NCBI GenBank assembly: GCA_000751295.2 | Contig: CCMO02000003.1 | Span: forward strand, 62,001-126,000 | DNA from: a bacterium YEK0313 | Lineage (GTDB): Bacteria; Pseudomonadota; Alphaproteobacteria; Rhizobiales; Phreatobacteraceae | DNA: 64,000 nt | Reading direction: 5' to 3' | Shown: piece after piece, positions 17,209 through 24,871 of the stretch | Numbering within the stretch: position 1 is the first letter of the stretch | Layout: each line of letters starts with the position of its first letter | The notes under the pieces: generated by a model | The model's database searches: none | Told to the model about the DNA's origin: nothing | What the model saw: the letters and a program-made list of their open reading frames with translations, nothing else | Program-made: the position numbers and the translations under genes

Positions 17209-17820
17209 TTGAGCCAGCGCATCACCCTGCTCAGGCGCCGCGGGAGCCTGCCGGCAATGGCGTTCCGGCAGCACTGGGCCGGCCCGCATGCGGAGATCGC
17301 CCGGCACCTGCCGGGCCTCGTTCGCTACGACCAGAACCATGTCCTCGGCGCAAGCGTCTCGGAGCTGGACGCCGAATGGCCGATCCACGGCTTCGTCGAA
17401 CTGTGGTTCCGCAATGCTGCCGCGATCGCGGAGGCCGCACGGTCCGAAGCGACCCGCCGGCTGATCGCCGACGAGCCGGCTTTTCTTTCCGCGCTGACCG
17501 GGCTCATCATGGCCGAGGCGCCGCCCTACGACGCGCCGGCGCACCGGATTTTCGCGGTCGACCGCACCGGTGCCCCGGCGGGTCCGCGGGCGCAGCAGTG
17601 GTCGCACCTTTTCGCCGGCAAATCATTTATCAAGGTGCTGCAGGTCGCCCAGGTGATGCGGCGGCAGGACCTGGCCTCGGAGCCGCACCCGCCGGCCTTT
17701 GTCGCGATCGCCGGCTTTGCCGACCTCGCGCAGGCCTCGGCCGCCTTCGCGCAGGCGGCAGCGGCCGCGAAGGCCGCCGGGCTCGAACTCTATCTCACCG
17801 AACAGGTCCGCATCGTCTGA
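17209..17820 (+). CDS. EthD-fold (dimeric alpha/beta barrel) protein
   Basis: 203 residues from a TTG at 17209 preceded by GGAG. The opening ITLLRRRGSLPAMAFRQHWA then GPHAEIARHLPGLVRY is the EthD pattern (F-x-x-H-W, GPHA). A second, degenerate half follows from about residue 115 (VLQVAQVMRRQDLA...VAIAGFADLAQA), so the protein may be an internal duplication of the ferredoxin-like barrel. EthD proteins accompany ether and aromatic degradation. The position after the flavin reductase supports a role in the IclR-linked pathway. Confidence 0.7.
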   Translation: MSQRITLLRRRGSLPAMAFRQHWAGPHAEIARHLPGLVRYDQNHVLGASVSELDAEWPIHGFVELWFRNAAAIAEAARSEATRRLIADEPAFLSALTGLIMAEAPPYDAPAHRIFAVDRTGAPAGPRAQQWSHLFAGKSFIKVLQVAQVMRRQDLASEPHPPAFVAIAGFADLAQASAAFAQAAAAAKAAGLELYLTEQVRIV

Positions 17821-17865
17821 CGGAGCGAGGCGGCGCGGGAACTGCCCTGCGCGGCGCGACCGGCT

Positions 17866-18834
17866 TCAGCCTTCCAGCGCCAGCCACATCTCCCGGTCGC
17901 GCTCGGCGGTCCAGATGCGCGGATTGTCGATGCCCTGCGCCTCGTCATAGGCGCGCGAGACGTCGAACGGCATGCAATGATCGAAGATCACCCAGTGGCC
18001 ATATTTCGGCCGGAGCTGGCGCATCGCCTCGCCATAGACCGTCTTCAGGTCATGGCCGGCCTTGACGCCGGCTTCGGCGATGGCGAACACGTCCTTCAGG
18101 AAGGCGCGCGTCTCGCCGATGCCGGCCTTGATCTGCTCGGGCGTCGCCAGGGCGTCGCCGCGGCCCGGCACCAGCTTTTCCGGCTGGAGCGCCTCGAGCC
18201 GGTCGAGCGTTGCCGGCCAGTCGCGGAAATGCGCGTCGCCGCAATAGGGGGTGGCGCCATATTCGACGAGGTCGCCGGCAAACAGCACCTTCTCCTTGGG
18301 CAGCCAGGCGATGGTGTCGCCGCGCGTATGACCGCGGCCGGCATGGATGATGCGCACCTCGCGCGAGCCCAGCCAGAGCGTCATTTCGCCCTTGAAGGTC
18401 ACGGTCGGCCAGGTCAGGCCCGGGATCGTCTCGCGGGCGCGGAACAGCCGGGGGAACCGTTCGATCTCGGAGGCCATGTCCTGGGCGCCGCGCTCGACGA
18501 TCATGTCGCGCGCGACGTCGCTGGCGATGACGTTGACACGCTCCTCGAAGCCGCTCGCGCCGAGCACGCGCACGGCATGGTAGTGGGTCAGCAGGACATG
18601 GCGGATCGGCTTGTCGGTCACCGCGCGGATGCGCGCGACCAGTTCCTTGGCCATGACCGGCGTCGCCCGCGCGTCGATGACCATGACGCTGTCGTCGCCG
18701 ATGATGACGCCGGAATTCGGATCGCCCTCGGCGGTCAGCGCGAACACGCCGTCGGCGAGCTCGGTGAAGGTCTCCTTCTTGTCGGCAAGGTCGGCCTGGC
18801 TGGCGAAGGTCCTGGTGGCGGTGGTGGGGCTCAC
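17866..18834 (-). CDS. MBL-fold protein with altered metal-binding motif
   Basis: 322 residues from a GTG at 18834 that follows AGGGAG. The fold is clear: SGVIIGDDSVMVIDARATPV near residue 41, the HxHxDH region at 84-90, and VRIIHAGRGHTRGDTIAWLP with DLVEYG later. The metal motif reads H-Y-H-A-V-R-V, so the Asp and the third His of the canonical HxHxDH are Val and Arg. The usual second metal site should be lost while the two first His remain. It diverges from a MarR gene across two palindromes, implying control by that regulator. A role in detoxifying or hydrolysing a catabolic intermediate is possible, but the active-site change leaves the activity uncertain. Confidence 0.8.
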   Translation of the reverse strand: MSPTTATRTFASQADLADKKETFTELADGVFALTAEGDPNSGVIIGDDSVMVIDARATPVMAKELVARIRAVTDKPIRHVLLTHYHAVRVLGASGFEERVNVIASDVARDMIVERGAQDMASEIERFPRLFRARETIPGLTWPTVTFKGEMTLWLGSREVRIIHAGRGHTRGDTIAWLPKEKVLFAGDLVEYGATPYCGDAHFRDWPATLDRLEALQPEKLVPGRGDALATPEQIKAGIGETRAFLKDVFAIAEAGVKAGHDLKTVYGEAMRQLRPKYGHWVIFDHCMPFDVSRAYDEAQGIDNPRIWTAERDREMWLALEG

Positions 18835-18906
18835 GGCGCGGCACTCCCTGATCCTGGGCCGCCCGGGCGGCGGGAATATCCGGTCCCTCCGACGGCCCTT
18901 GCAAAA

Positions 18907-18946
18907 TGGTTGCGATTGCAACCAAATAAGCCGTTGCAGGTGCAAC
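18907..18946. promoter_or_regulatory. Two palindromic operators between the MBL and marR genes
   Basis: GGTTGC-GATT-GCAACC at 18908-18923 (extended by T and A on each side) and GTTGCA-GG-TGCAAC at 18933-18946 are related palindromes about 25 bp centre to centre. They lie in the divergent promoter between the MBL-fold gene and the MarR gene. MarR proteins bind such 16-20 bp palindromes; assignment is inferred. Confidence 0.6.
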
Positions 18947-18996
18947 CGTCAAGGAACCCGTGCGCATCGCCGTTTCGCGGCGGCGTGCCCTGCTTT

Positions 18997-19464
18997 ATGG
19001 CTGACCGGATGACCAAGCCGCTCGATCTGCTCCGCTTCACGCCGTTCCGGCTCAACCGGCTGGCGGCCGAGTTCTCCAACGCGCTCGCCGCCGAATATAT
19101 TTCGCGCTTCGGCATCGACATTCCCGAATGGCGCGTGCTCGCAACCCTCGGCCCCCGGTCCGAGCCGAAAAGCGCGCATTATGTCGTCCACTGCACCCGC
19201 ACCCACAAATCGACGATCAGCCGCGCCGTCGGCACGCTGGTCAGGCTCGGCCATGTGCGGCGCCTCGCCTCGCAGGACGACGGGCGCGAGGTGATGCTGG
19301 AGCTGACGCCGCAGGGGCGAGCGGTCTACGCGGAGCTGGTGCCGCTGCTGCTGAAGCGCGAGCGCGCGGTGCTCGCCTGCCTGAGCGCGGCCGAGCGGGC
19401 GCAGCTCGACACCCTGCTCGGCAAGCTGGAACGGGCCTTCGACCTGATCCAGCACACCGACTAG
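18997..19464 (+). CDS. MarR family transcriptional regulator
   Basis: 155 residues from the ATG at 18997 (ATG 19009 is the alternative). The central winged helix is visible as IPEWRVLATLGPRSEPKSAH, then HKSTISRAVGTLVRLGHVRR for the recognition helix, and DDGREVMLELTPQGRAVYAE for the wing. MarR proteins usually repress a divergent operon until a phenolic or other aromatic ligand binds. The two palindromes upstream and the divergent MBL-fold gene fit that arrangement. It is convergent with the second MarR gene, whose stop is only 21 bp away. Confidence 0.88.
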   Translation: MADRMTKPLDLLRFTPFRLNRLAAEFSNALAAEYISRFGIDIPEWRVLATLGPRSEPKSAHYVVHCTRTHKSTISRAVGTLVRLGHVRRLASQDDGREVMLELTPQGRAVYAELVPLLLKRERAVLACLSAAERAQLDTLLGKLERAFDLIQHTD

Positions 19465-19485
19465 GGCTCCGTCCGGCGGCGCGGC

Positions 19486-19950
19486 TCAGCCACGCTCGAC
19501 CAGCTTCTGGGCACGGTTGAGCACCTTGTCCATCATGCTGTCGAGCAAAGCGAGCTGCTCGCTGTCGAGGTCCTGCAGGAGATCGGCTTCGCGCGCCCGC
19601 GCGATCGGCACGATCTTCTTGAACAGGGCTCGTCCCGCCGCCGTCAGGGTGAGGATCTGGGCCCTCCGATCGGCGGCGTCGGTAGAGCGCACGACATGGC
19701 CCTTTGCCTCGAGGCTGGCGACGGCGCGGCTCACCTGCATCTTCTCCAGCGTCGAATAGGCGATGATCTCCTTCGACGTCATGGCGTTGTTGACGGCGAG
19801 TGCCGCCAGCACCCGCCATTCGGCACGCGTCACGTCGAAGCGGTAGGAATAGAGCTGGGCTACCGCCATCGAGACCCGCTCCGACAGCACCGCCAGCCGG
19901 TAGGGAAAGAAGTCGGTCAGTTGGAACGGCTCCGACGCCTGCCTGCTCAT
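19486..19950 (-). CDS. MarR family transcriptional regulator
   Basis: 154 residues from the ATG at 19950, preceded by GAGGTGG; an ATG at 19983 is possible but has no ribosome site. The winged helix reads VTRAEWRVLAALAVNNAMTS, KEIIAYSTLEKMQVSRAVAS and a wing with STDAADRRAQILTLTAAGRA. Its target is not obvious: upstream lies a 336-bp gap with a TATCA/TGATA palindrome and then a VOC-family gene on the other strand. Only distantly similar to the neighbouring MarR protein by eye. Confidence 0.88.
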   Translation of the reverse strand: MSRQASEPFQLTDFFPYRLAVLSERVSMAVAQLYSYRFDVTRAEWRVLAALAVNNAMTSKEIIAYSTLEKMQVSRAVASLEAKGHVVRSTDAADRRAQILTLTAAGRALFKKIVPIARAREADLLQDLDSEQLALLDSMMDKVLNRAQKLVERG

Positions 19951-20286
19951 CGTCTGCTTCCACCTCGCATCGGCCGCCGCCATGGCGCGTCCGGCCCGGC
20001 CCGCGGCCTGTGTTTCGCCTGTAAGTCAAAAAAAGCGGCCTGCGCCGCCGCGGCAACTCGTATCATGTGATAATATTATTGCCAGCCCGTTTCGCGCTCG
20101 CGATGGCGCGGGCCCCGTGCCTCTTTCGGCGGATCGTTAAGAAGGTCCGACTGCTTCCGGTCCGGTGCCGCGGAACGTCCGGCGGGCCATGGGCATTGCA
20201 TTGTCGCGGTGGATCCGCGCCCGCGGTCCCCGCAGCGGAGCTGGAAACCGGTCCGAGCCGGGCCGGGCGAGCGAGAGGGACAAGCC
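19951..20286. other. Intergenic region upstream of marR and the VOC gene
   Basis: 336 bp without a convincing gene. It holds one AT-rich block with the palindrome TATCA-TG-TGATA at 20061-20072, directly followed by TAATATTATT, a plausible shared divergent promoter/operator for the second MarR regulator. The rest is GC-rich and unremarkable. Confidence 0.5.
20061..20072. promoter_or_regulatory. TATCA/TGATA palindrome, likely MarR operator
   Basis: TATCATGTGATA has 5-bp arms with a 2-bp spacer. It sits next to an AT-rich stretch in the gap between the second marR and the VOC gene. Function is inferred from position. Confidence 0.4.
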
Positions 20287-20766
20287 ATGGCCATTGCCAA
20301 GAACACGATCTGCCTCTGGTACGACAAGGACGCCGAGGCCGCAGCGCGTTTCTATGCCGAGACCTTTCCGCACAGCACGGTGAGCGCCGTGCATCGCGCG
20401 CCGAGCGACTATCCCTCCGGCAAGGCCGGCGACGTGCTGACGGTCGCCTTCACGGTCGCCGGCATCCCCTGCCTCGGCCTCAATGGCGGCCCGGCCTTCA
20501 AGCACAACGAGGCCTTTTCCTTCCAGATCTCGACCGAGACGCAGGAGGAGACCGACCGCTACTGGAACGCCATCGTCGGCAATGGCGGCGAGGAGAGCGC
20601 CTGCGGCTGGTGCAAGGACAAATGGGGCATTTCCTGGCAGATCACGCCGCGCGTGCTGATCGAGGCGCTGGCGGCCGGCGGCGGCGAAGCGAAACGCGCC
20701 TTCGAAGCCATGATGGAGATGCGCAAGATCGACGTCGCCGCGATCGAGGCGGCGCGCCGGGGGTGA
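20287..20766 (+). CDS. VOC family protein, PhnB/3-demethylubiquinone methyltransferase-like
   Basis: 159 residues. The opening KNTICLWYDKDAEAAARFYA followed by ETFPHSTV and the later GGPAFKHNEAFSFQI place it in the PhnB-like glyoxalase/VOC group. The motif CGWCKDKWGISWQITP near residue 110 is the family hallmark. These small cytoplasmic proteins are often annotated as 3-demethylubiquinone-9 3-methyltransferases by old similarity, but most have no demonstrated activity; PhnB itself is unrelated to C-P bond cleavage. The ATG at 20287 follows GAGAGGGA. Confidence 0.85.
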   Translation: MAIAKNTICLWYDKDAEAAARFYAETFPHSTVSAVHRAPSDYPSGKAGDVLTVAFTVAGIPCLGLNGGPAFKHNEAFSFQISTETQEETDRYWNAIVGNGGEESACGWCKDKWGISWQITPRVLIEALAAGGGEAKRAFEAMMEMRKIDVAAIEAARRG

Positions 20767-20800
20767 TGTGGCGCGCCGGATCGCGGGCGGCGCCGCGCGA

Positions 20801-21324
20801 TCAGCTGCAGCAGGGCTGCCGGGTAGCGGTCGCGCAGCAAGCGCTCCGCTGCTCTTCCAGCCAGCGGTCGCGCGGCTTGCAGCTCGAAGGACGCGCGGAG
20901 AGCGGAACGCGCACGACGTCGCCGTCGACGGCGATGCGATCGGCCTTGTAGAGCTGCATCGGCCGCACGCCGTCGCTGACTTCGAAGGTCAGCCGGGCGT
21001 CGCCGGGGAAGCCGACGCTGTCGGCGACCTTGCCCATGATGGCGAGGAATTTTCCCGCCGGCATATGGCCGCGGCTCGCCTCGACGATGTCCCAGAGCTG
21101 CACGAAGGTTTCGTCCAGCGCTCCGGGTTCGCGCCGCAGTCGAGGCCGCTGAAGGCACCGGTCTTGACCTCCGTGACGTGGTAGCTCGGCTGCACGTCGC
21201 GGCCGTCATAGCTGAACACCAGCGCCTTCTCCTTGTGATCGGCGAGCGCGCGGAAAAGCGCGGCCGCGCCGATTTCGGGGCCGTGGATCATGCCGTCGGC
21301 AACGGACTTGGCAGCGGCAGGCAT
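20801..21324 (-). pseudogene. DUF6428 family protein, broken by a single-base frameshift
   Basis: Two reading frames together make one DUF6428-like protein of about 174 residues. The first runs from the ATG at 21324 through HGPEIGAAALFRALADHKEK, SYHVTEVKTGAFSGLDCGA and NPERW. The second resumes as ETFVQLWDIVEASRGHMPAG and ends at 20801. One base is missing at about 21114/21115: inserting a G after the Trp codon restores W-D-E-T-F-V-Q-L-W. DUF6428 proteins are commonly divergent from arsR in arsenic loci, exactly as here. Either a genuine recent pseudogene or a base-calling error; the intact codon usage on both sides argues for a very recent event or an error. Confidence 0.75.
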
Positions 21325-21348
21325 CGGAGCTATCCTTGTTTTGATATT

Positions 21349-21362
21349 CCTATGAATATAGG
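21349..21362. promoter_or_regulatory. ArsR-type operator
   Basis: CCTAT-GAAT-ATAGG at 21349-21362 is a perfect inverted repeat in the 49-bp gap between arsR and the divergent DUF6428 gene, 11 bp before the arsR ATG. ArsR/SmtB repressors bind short AT-rich inverted repeats of this kind, so it should autoregulate the ars operon. Confidence 0.55.
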
Positions 21363-21373
21363 ATTGTTGAAAT

Positions 21374-21727
21374 ATGGATGAGCGTCAAGCGCGTGTCGGC
21401 TTTGCCGCCCTGTCGCAGGAAACCCGGCTGCGGATCGTCCGCCTGCTGGTCCAGGCCGGGCCCGACGGGCTTGCATCGGGCGCGATCGCCGAGGCGGTCG
21501 GCGTTTCCGCATCCAACGTCTCGTTCCACCTGAAGGATCTGGAAGGATCGGGCCTGATCGCCGCGCGCCGCGTCGCCCGCTCGATCATCTACGCCGCCGA
21601 CTATCGCGCGCTGCGCGGCCTCGTCGAATTCCTCATGAAGGATTGCTGCGCCGGCCATCCGGAGATCTGCGCGCCGGCACCGGGCGAAGCCGGCTGCGGA
21701 CCGGCCAAGGTGCGGGACCATGCCTGA
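21374..21727 (+). CDS. arsR: ArsR family transcriptional regulator
   Basis: 117 residues. The winged helix is ALSQETRLRIVRLLVQAGPD, with recognition helix VSASNVSFHLKDLEGSGLIA. The classic N-terminal ELCVCDL arsenite site is absent. Instead Cys91-Cys92 and Cys99 lie at the C-terminus (DCCAGHPEIC), an arrangement seen in several proteobacterial ArsR proteins that sense arsenite through C-terminal thiols. It starts the operon arsR-arsC-MFS and diverges from the DUF6428 gene. Confidence 0.9.
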   Translation: MDERQARVGFAALSQETRLRIVRLLVQAGPDGLASGAIAEAVGVSASNVSFHLKDLEGSGLIAARRVARSIIYAADYRALRGLVEFLMKDCCAGHPEICAPAPGEAGCGPAKVRDHA

Positions 21728-21826
21728 CGCCGGCGCGCCGCGTGAGGGCGGCTCTCGTAACCGCCTCGGACAAGCCAGGCTCGACCGGGCAAGATCGTCG
21801 CGCTCCGACATGAGGCACTGCAAGGC

Positions 21827-22252
21827 ATGAGCATCGTCATCTATCACAACCCGGATTGCGGAACCTCGCGCAACACCCTGGCGATGATTCGCCGGAGCGG
21901 CGAGGAGCCCGAGATCATCGACTATCTGAAGACCCCGCCGACGCGGGCGCGCCTCGCCGCGCTGCTCGCGGCGATGGCCATGCGCCCGCGCGACCTGCTG
22001 CGCGAGAAGGGAACGCCCTATGCCGAGCTCGGCCTTGGCGCGGACCGATGGACCGACGACCAGATCATCGACGCCATGCTGGCCCACCCCATCCTGATCA
22101 ACCGGCCGATCGTGGTGACGCCGCGCGGCGTCAGGCTCTGCCGTCCGTCGGAGACCGTGCTCGACATCCTGCCGAACCCCCATATCGGCCCTTTCGTGAA
22201 GGAGGACGGAGAGGTGGTGCCGCCAAGGCCGGCGGCCCCGCATGTCGCTTGA
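21827..22252 (+). CDS. arsC: Arsenate reductase, glutaredoxin-dependent type
   Basis: 141 residues. The catalytic Cys11 lies in HNPDCGTSRNTLAMIR, the ArsC/Spx thioredoxin-like fold signature. The block LINRPIVVTPRGVRLCRPSE contains the conserved N-R-P-I-V motif with the arginine that binds arsenate. It reduces arsenate to arsenite with glutathione/glutaredoxin in the cytoplasm. Downstream, the MFS gene overlaps its end by 11 bases, suggesting that the product is exported by that transporter. Confidence 0.93.
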   Translation: MSIVIYHNPDCGTSRNTLAMIRRSGEEPEIIDYLKTPPTRARLAALLAAMAMRPRDLLREKGTPYAELGLGADRWTDDQIIDAMLAHPILINRPIVVTPRGVRLCRPSETVLDILPNPHIGPFVKEDGEVVPPRPAAPHVA

Positions 22253-23447
22253 AACAGCCGAGCCCGGCCGCCGGCGCGGGGCGGTCGTCATCCTGGGCGC
22301 CCTGCAGATCCTTGCCTGGGGATCCTCGTTCTATCTGCTCGGGGTCCTCGCCGGGCCGATCGCCGCCGATACCGGCTGGCCGCCGTCCTTCGTCGTCGGC
22401 GGCCTGTCGATCGCGCTTCTGATCGCGGGCCTCGCATCGCCGCGCGTCGGCAGGGCGATCCAGGCCCATGGCGGCCGCCCGGTGCTGGCCGCAAGCTCGC
22501 TGCTCTTCGCCGCAGGGCTCGGCTGCCTTGCCGCAGCCCCGGCCCTGCCGGTCTATCTTTTCGGCTGGGCGGTGCTCGGCCTCGCCATGGCCTGCGGCCT
22601 CTATGATCCAGCCTTCGCGACGCTCGGCCGCCACTATGGCCATGCCGCACGGCGCATGATCACCTTCGTGACCCTGTTCGGCGGCTTTGCCAGCACCGTC
22701 TCATGGCCGGCCACCGCCTGGCTGCTCGAGACGCATGGCTGGCGGGCAGCCTCATGGACCTATGCCGCGATCCATATCGGCGTCGGCGCGCCGCTCTACT
22801 GGTTCTGCCTGCCTCGCCGCCCGCCCGCGCTCGAAGCCATGCCGCCGGCGCCGGCCTCGACCATTCCCGAGCTTCCCCTTGAACGCCAGCCAACGGCCTT
22901 CGCTCTGCTCGGCCTCATCCTGACCATCGGCTCGGTCACGCTGTCGATGATGTCCATGCATCTGCTGACGCTCCTCCAGGCGCGCGGGCTCGACCTTGCC
23001 GCAGCGGTCGCGCTCGGCGCACTGATCGGCCCCTCGCAGGTCGCCGCGCGCATCGTCGACATGGCGGCCGGCCGGCGCTTTCACCCGCTCTGGGCCATGC
23101 TGTCGGGCGTCGTCCTCGTCGCGATCGGCGTCCTGCTGCTCTGGGCCGGCTTTCCGCTCGTCGCGCTGGCGCTGATCGCCTACGGCGCCGGCAACGGCAT
23201 CAGCTCCATCGTGCGCGGCACCGTCCCCCTGGTCCTGTTCGGCCCGGCCCGGTACGCGCCGTTGATGGGCAGGCTGGGCCTGCCGATCCTGATCGGCATG
23301 GCGATCGCCCCGACGCTCGGTGCGGTGCTGATCGACAGAGGCGGCGCGGCGCTGGCCTTCGGCGTGATGGCCGGCGCGTCGGTCTTGAATGTCGGGCTGA
23401 CGATCGGGCTCGGGTGGTGGTGCTGGCGGGCCGTTGCGCGTCGGTGA
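22242..23447 (+). CDS. MFS transporter of the ars operon
   Basis: 401 residues, about twelve helices. It overlaps arsC by 11 bases. The N-terminal half has LQILAWGSSFYLLGVLAGPI and GGLSIALLIAGLASPRVGRA in place of motif A, and the C-terminal half ARIVDMAAGRRFHPLWAMLS. This W-G-S-S-F-Y opening is common to MFS proteins placed after arsC in rhizobia. Export of arsenite or an organoarsenical across the inner membrane is inferred from operon position. It is not called ArsJ, because the glyceraldehyde-3-phosphate dehydrogenase gene that accompanies arsJ is not here. Confidence 0.8.
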   Translation: MSLETAEPGRRRGAVVILGALQILAWGSSFYLLGVLAGPIAADTGWPPSFVVGGLSIALLIAGLASPRVGRAIQAHGGRPVLAASSLLFAAGLGCLAAAPALPVYLFGWAVLGLAMACGLYDPAFATLGRHYGHAARRMITFVTLFGGFASTVSWPATAWLLETHGWRAASWTYAAIHIGVGAPLYWFCLPRRPPALEAMPPAPASTIPELPLERQPTAFALLGLILTIGSVTLSMMSMHLLTLLQARGLDLAAAVALGALIGPSQVAARIVDMAAGRRFHPLWAMLSGVVLVAIGVLLLWAGFPLVALALIAYGAGNGISSIVRGTVPLVLFGPARYAPLMGRLGLPILIGMAIAPTLGAVLIDRGGAALAFGVMAGASVLNVGLTIGLGWWCWRAVARR

Positions 23448-23719
23448 CGGGGCTCCCAGCTCCAGGCGCCGCCGGCCTCATCTGCGAGGCGGCGCGTTTG
23501 ACCGAGACGAGATTCGGACGTCATCAGCGACCATGCCACGCATTCGGTGATCCTGAGGCAGCATTGGAGACGCGGCGGGATCGGGCGATCGACCGGGGCC
23601 GCCTGCCGGCGAAGGCGTGACCGGGCCTCGATTTCAGGTGACGTTCGAAAGCGGGAGCCTCGTCCGGCGCCCGGGCGTTCCAGCCCGTCATCACGCGGGA
23701 CGAGGCTGCATTTTGCCTG
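23448..23719. other. Intergenic region between the ars MFS and the merR promoter
   Basis: About 270 bp without a supported gene. It holds one inverted repeat, AGCCTCGTCC at 23656-23665 and GGACGAGGCT at 23698-23707, 32 bp apart, which could fold into a hairpin before the MerR promoter. No other structure seen. Confidence 0.4.
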
Positions 23720-23750
23720 TTGACTTGGAGTGCGCTCCAACCCGTAGCTT
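23720..23750 (+). promoter_or_regulatory. MerR-type promoter with 19-bp spacer
   Basis: A -35 TTGACT at 23720-23725 and a -10 TAGCTT at 23745-23750 are separated by 19 bp, the overlong spacing typical of MerR-controlled promoters. Between them lies the dyad TTGGAG-TGCG-CTCCAA at 23725-23740. The merR gene starts 31 bp downstream, so this drives both merR and the overlapping CMD gene. Confidence 0.75.
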
Positions 23751-23780
23751 CCCGTGCGTCGTGACGAAGGAAGGACGTTC

Positions 23781-24209
23781 GTGAAGATTGGCGAACTGGC
23801 GAAGCGTTCGGGATTTTCGGCCCATACCATCCGCTACTATGAGCGGATCGGGCTGCTTCCCCATGCCGACAGGGACCGATCGGGCCAGCGTGACTACGAC
23901 GCATCAATCCTCGTCTGGATGGAGTTTCTCGAGCGTCTCAAGACGACCGGGATGCCTATCCGGGACATGCTGCGCTACGCGGCCCTGCGGGAGGGTGGCG
24001 TCGGCACGGAGGCGGAGCGTGGCGCGTTGCTGGAACAGCACCGCGAGCGTGTCCGCGCGCATGTCGCCAGGCTGCAAGCCTGCCTTCTCGTCCTCGACAC
24101 CAAGATCGCCGGATATGCCGGCCAGGAACAGAGGATGGCAGACCATGACGCACCAATCCCCGAACGCCGGCGAAAGCCGGCTGGAACGCGGCAAGCGGGC
24201 GCTCGCTGA
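23781..24209 (+). CDS. MerR family transcriptional regulator
   Basis: 142 residues from the GTG at 23781, which follows AAGGAAGGA; a GTG at 23754 upstream has no such site. The N-terminal MerR winged helix reads KIGELAKRSGFSAHTIRYYE then RIGLLPHADRDRSGQRDYD. A long dimerisation helix follows (about residues 70-115) and the C-terminus lacks the Cys pairs of metal sensors, so it likely senses an organic or redox signal. Its end overlaps the next gene by 65 bases. Confidence 0.9.
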   Translation: MKIGELAKRSGFSAHTIRYYERIGLLPHADRDRSGQRDYDASILVWMEFLERLKTTGMPIRDMLRYAALREGGVGTEAERGALLEQHRERVRAHVARLQACLLVLDTKIAGYAGQEQRMADHDAPIPERRRKPAGTRQAGAR

Positions 24210-24561
24210 AATCGACGGCGAAGCCGGCCACAATGTCGTTGCCGCTCTCGCGGACATTGCCCCCGACTTCGCGAACTACGTATTCGAATTCTCGTTTGGC
24301 GACATCTACAGCCGCCCCGGTCTCGATCTGCGTGCCCGGGAGATCGCGACCATCGCAGCGCTGACCGCGATGGGGACCGCGACGCCGCAATTGAAGGTTC
24401 ACATCGAGGCGGGCCTGAACGTCGGGCTGACCAAGGAGGAAATCACCGAGATCGTCATTCAGATGGCGGTCTATGCGGGCTTTCCTGCTGCGCTCAACGG
24501 CCTGTTCGCCGCCAAGGACGTATTCGCCACCCGGTTCCCCGTCCAGAAGGACACGGCATGA
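24145..24561 (+). CDS. Carboxymuconolactone decarboxylase-like protein
   Basis: 138 residues. The CMD fold is marked by LRAREIATIAALTAMGTATP, then LKVHIEAGLNVGLTKEEITE and IVIQMAVYAGFPAALNGLFA. The AhpD CxxC pair is absent, so this is the 4-carboxymuconolactone-decarboxylase branch and not an AhpD peroxidase reductase. It overlaps the end of merR by 65 bases in another frame and has no ribosome site of its own beyond AGAGGATGG, implying coupled translation. Such MerR-CMD pairs respond to electrophiles or quinones; the substrate here is unknown. Confidence 0.85.
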   Translation: MTHQSPNAGESRLERGKRALAEIDGEAGHNVVAALADIAPDFANYVFEFSFGDIYSRPGLDLRAREIATIAALTAMGTATPQLKVHIEAGLNVGLTKEEITEIVIQMAVYAGFPAALNGLFAAKDVFATRFPVQKDTA

Positions 24562-24828
24562 TCGACGTTCTCGGCGCCTGGCGGCGGCCCGGGCCTTGCG
24601 CTCGTCCCGATTGCCGGCCATCGGTCGTCCGTACAGAGCCGTCGTTGGCTTTGCACTCACCCGGAATTTCGAAGGTTTGCTCCTGGGCCCATGCATGACG
24701 TCCAAAAGGCTCGCTTCCGACAAGGCGTTCTTTGCCGCTGGGAATGAAAAGGGGTTGGAGCCGGGCTGACCTGCCACCGACCTGTCCATCCAGCGGCAGG
24801 CCGATAGCGGCGCGCACCCCAAAATGAA
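24562..24828. other. Intergenic region between the convergent CMD and phosphonate operons
   Basis: About 270 bp before the terminator of the phosphonate operon. Lower GC than the surroundings, with no reading frame that looks coding and no family resemblance. No repeat found apart from the hairpin annotated next to it. Confidence 0.4.
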
Positions 24829-24853
24829 CCTGCCGAGATGGTCTCCCGGCAGG
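24829..24853 (-). terminator. Terminator of the phosphonate operon
   Basis: CCTGCCG at 24829-24835 pairs with CGGCAGG at 24847-24853, with an inner AGA/TCT extension and a two-base bulge. Read on the minus strand the hairpin is followed by TTCATTTT, a U-rich tract. It lies 19 bp after the transporter stop. Confidence 0.6.
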
Positions 24854-24871
24854 CCCAAAGGAAGGCTCGGA

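Noticed and set aside
22242..23447. Calling the ars MFS gene arsJ
   Set aside because: ArsJ needs a partner glyceraldehyde-3-phosphate dehydrogenase gene, which is absent, and the sequence alone does not decide.
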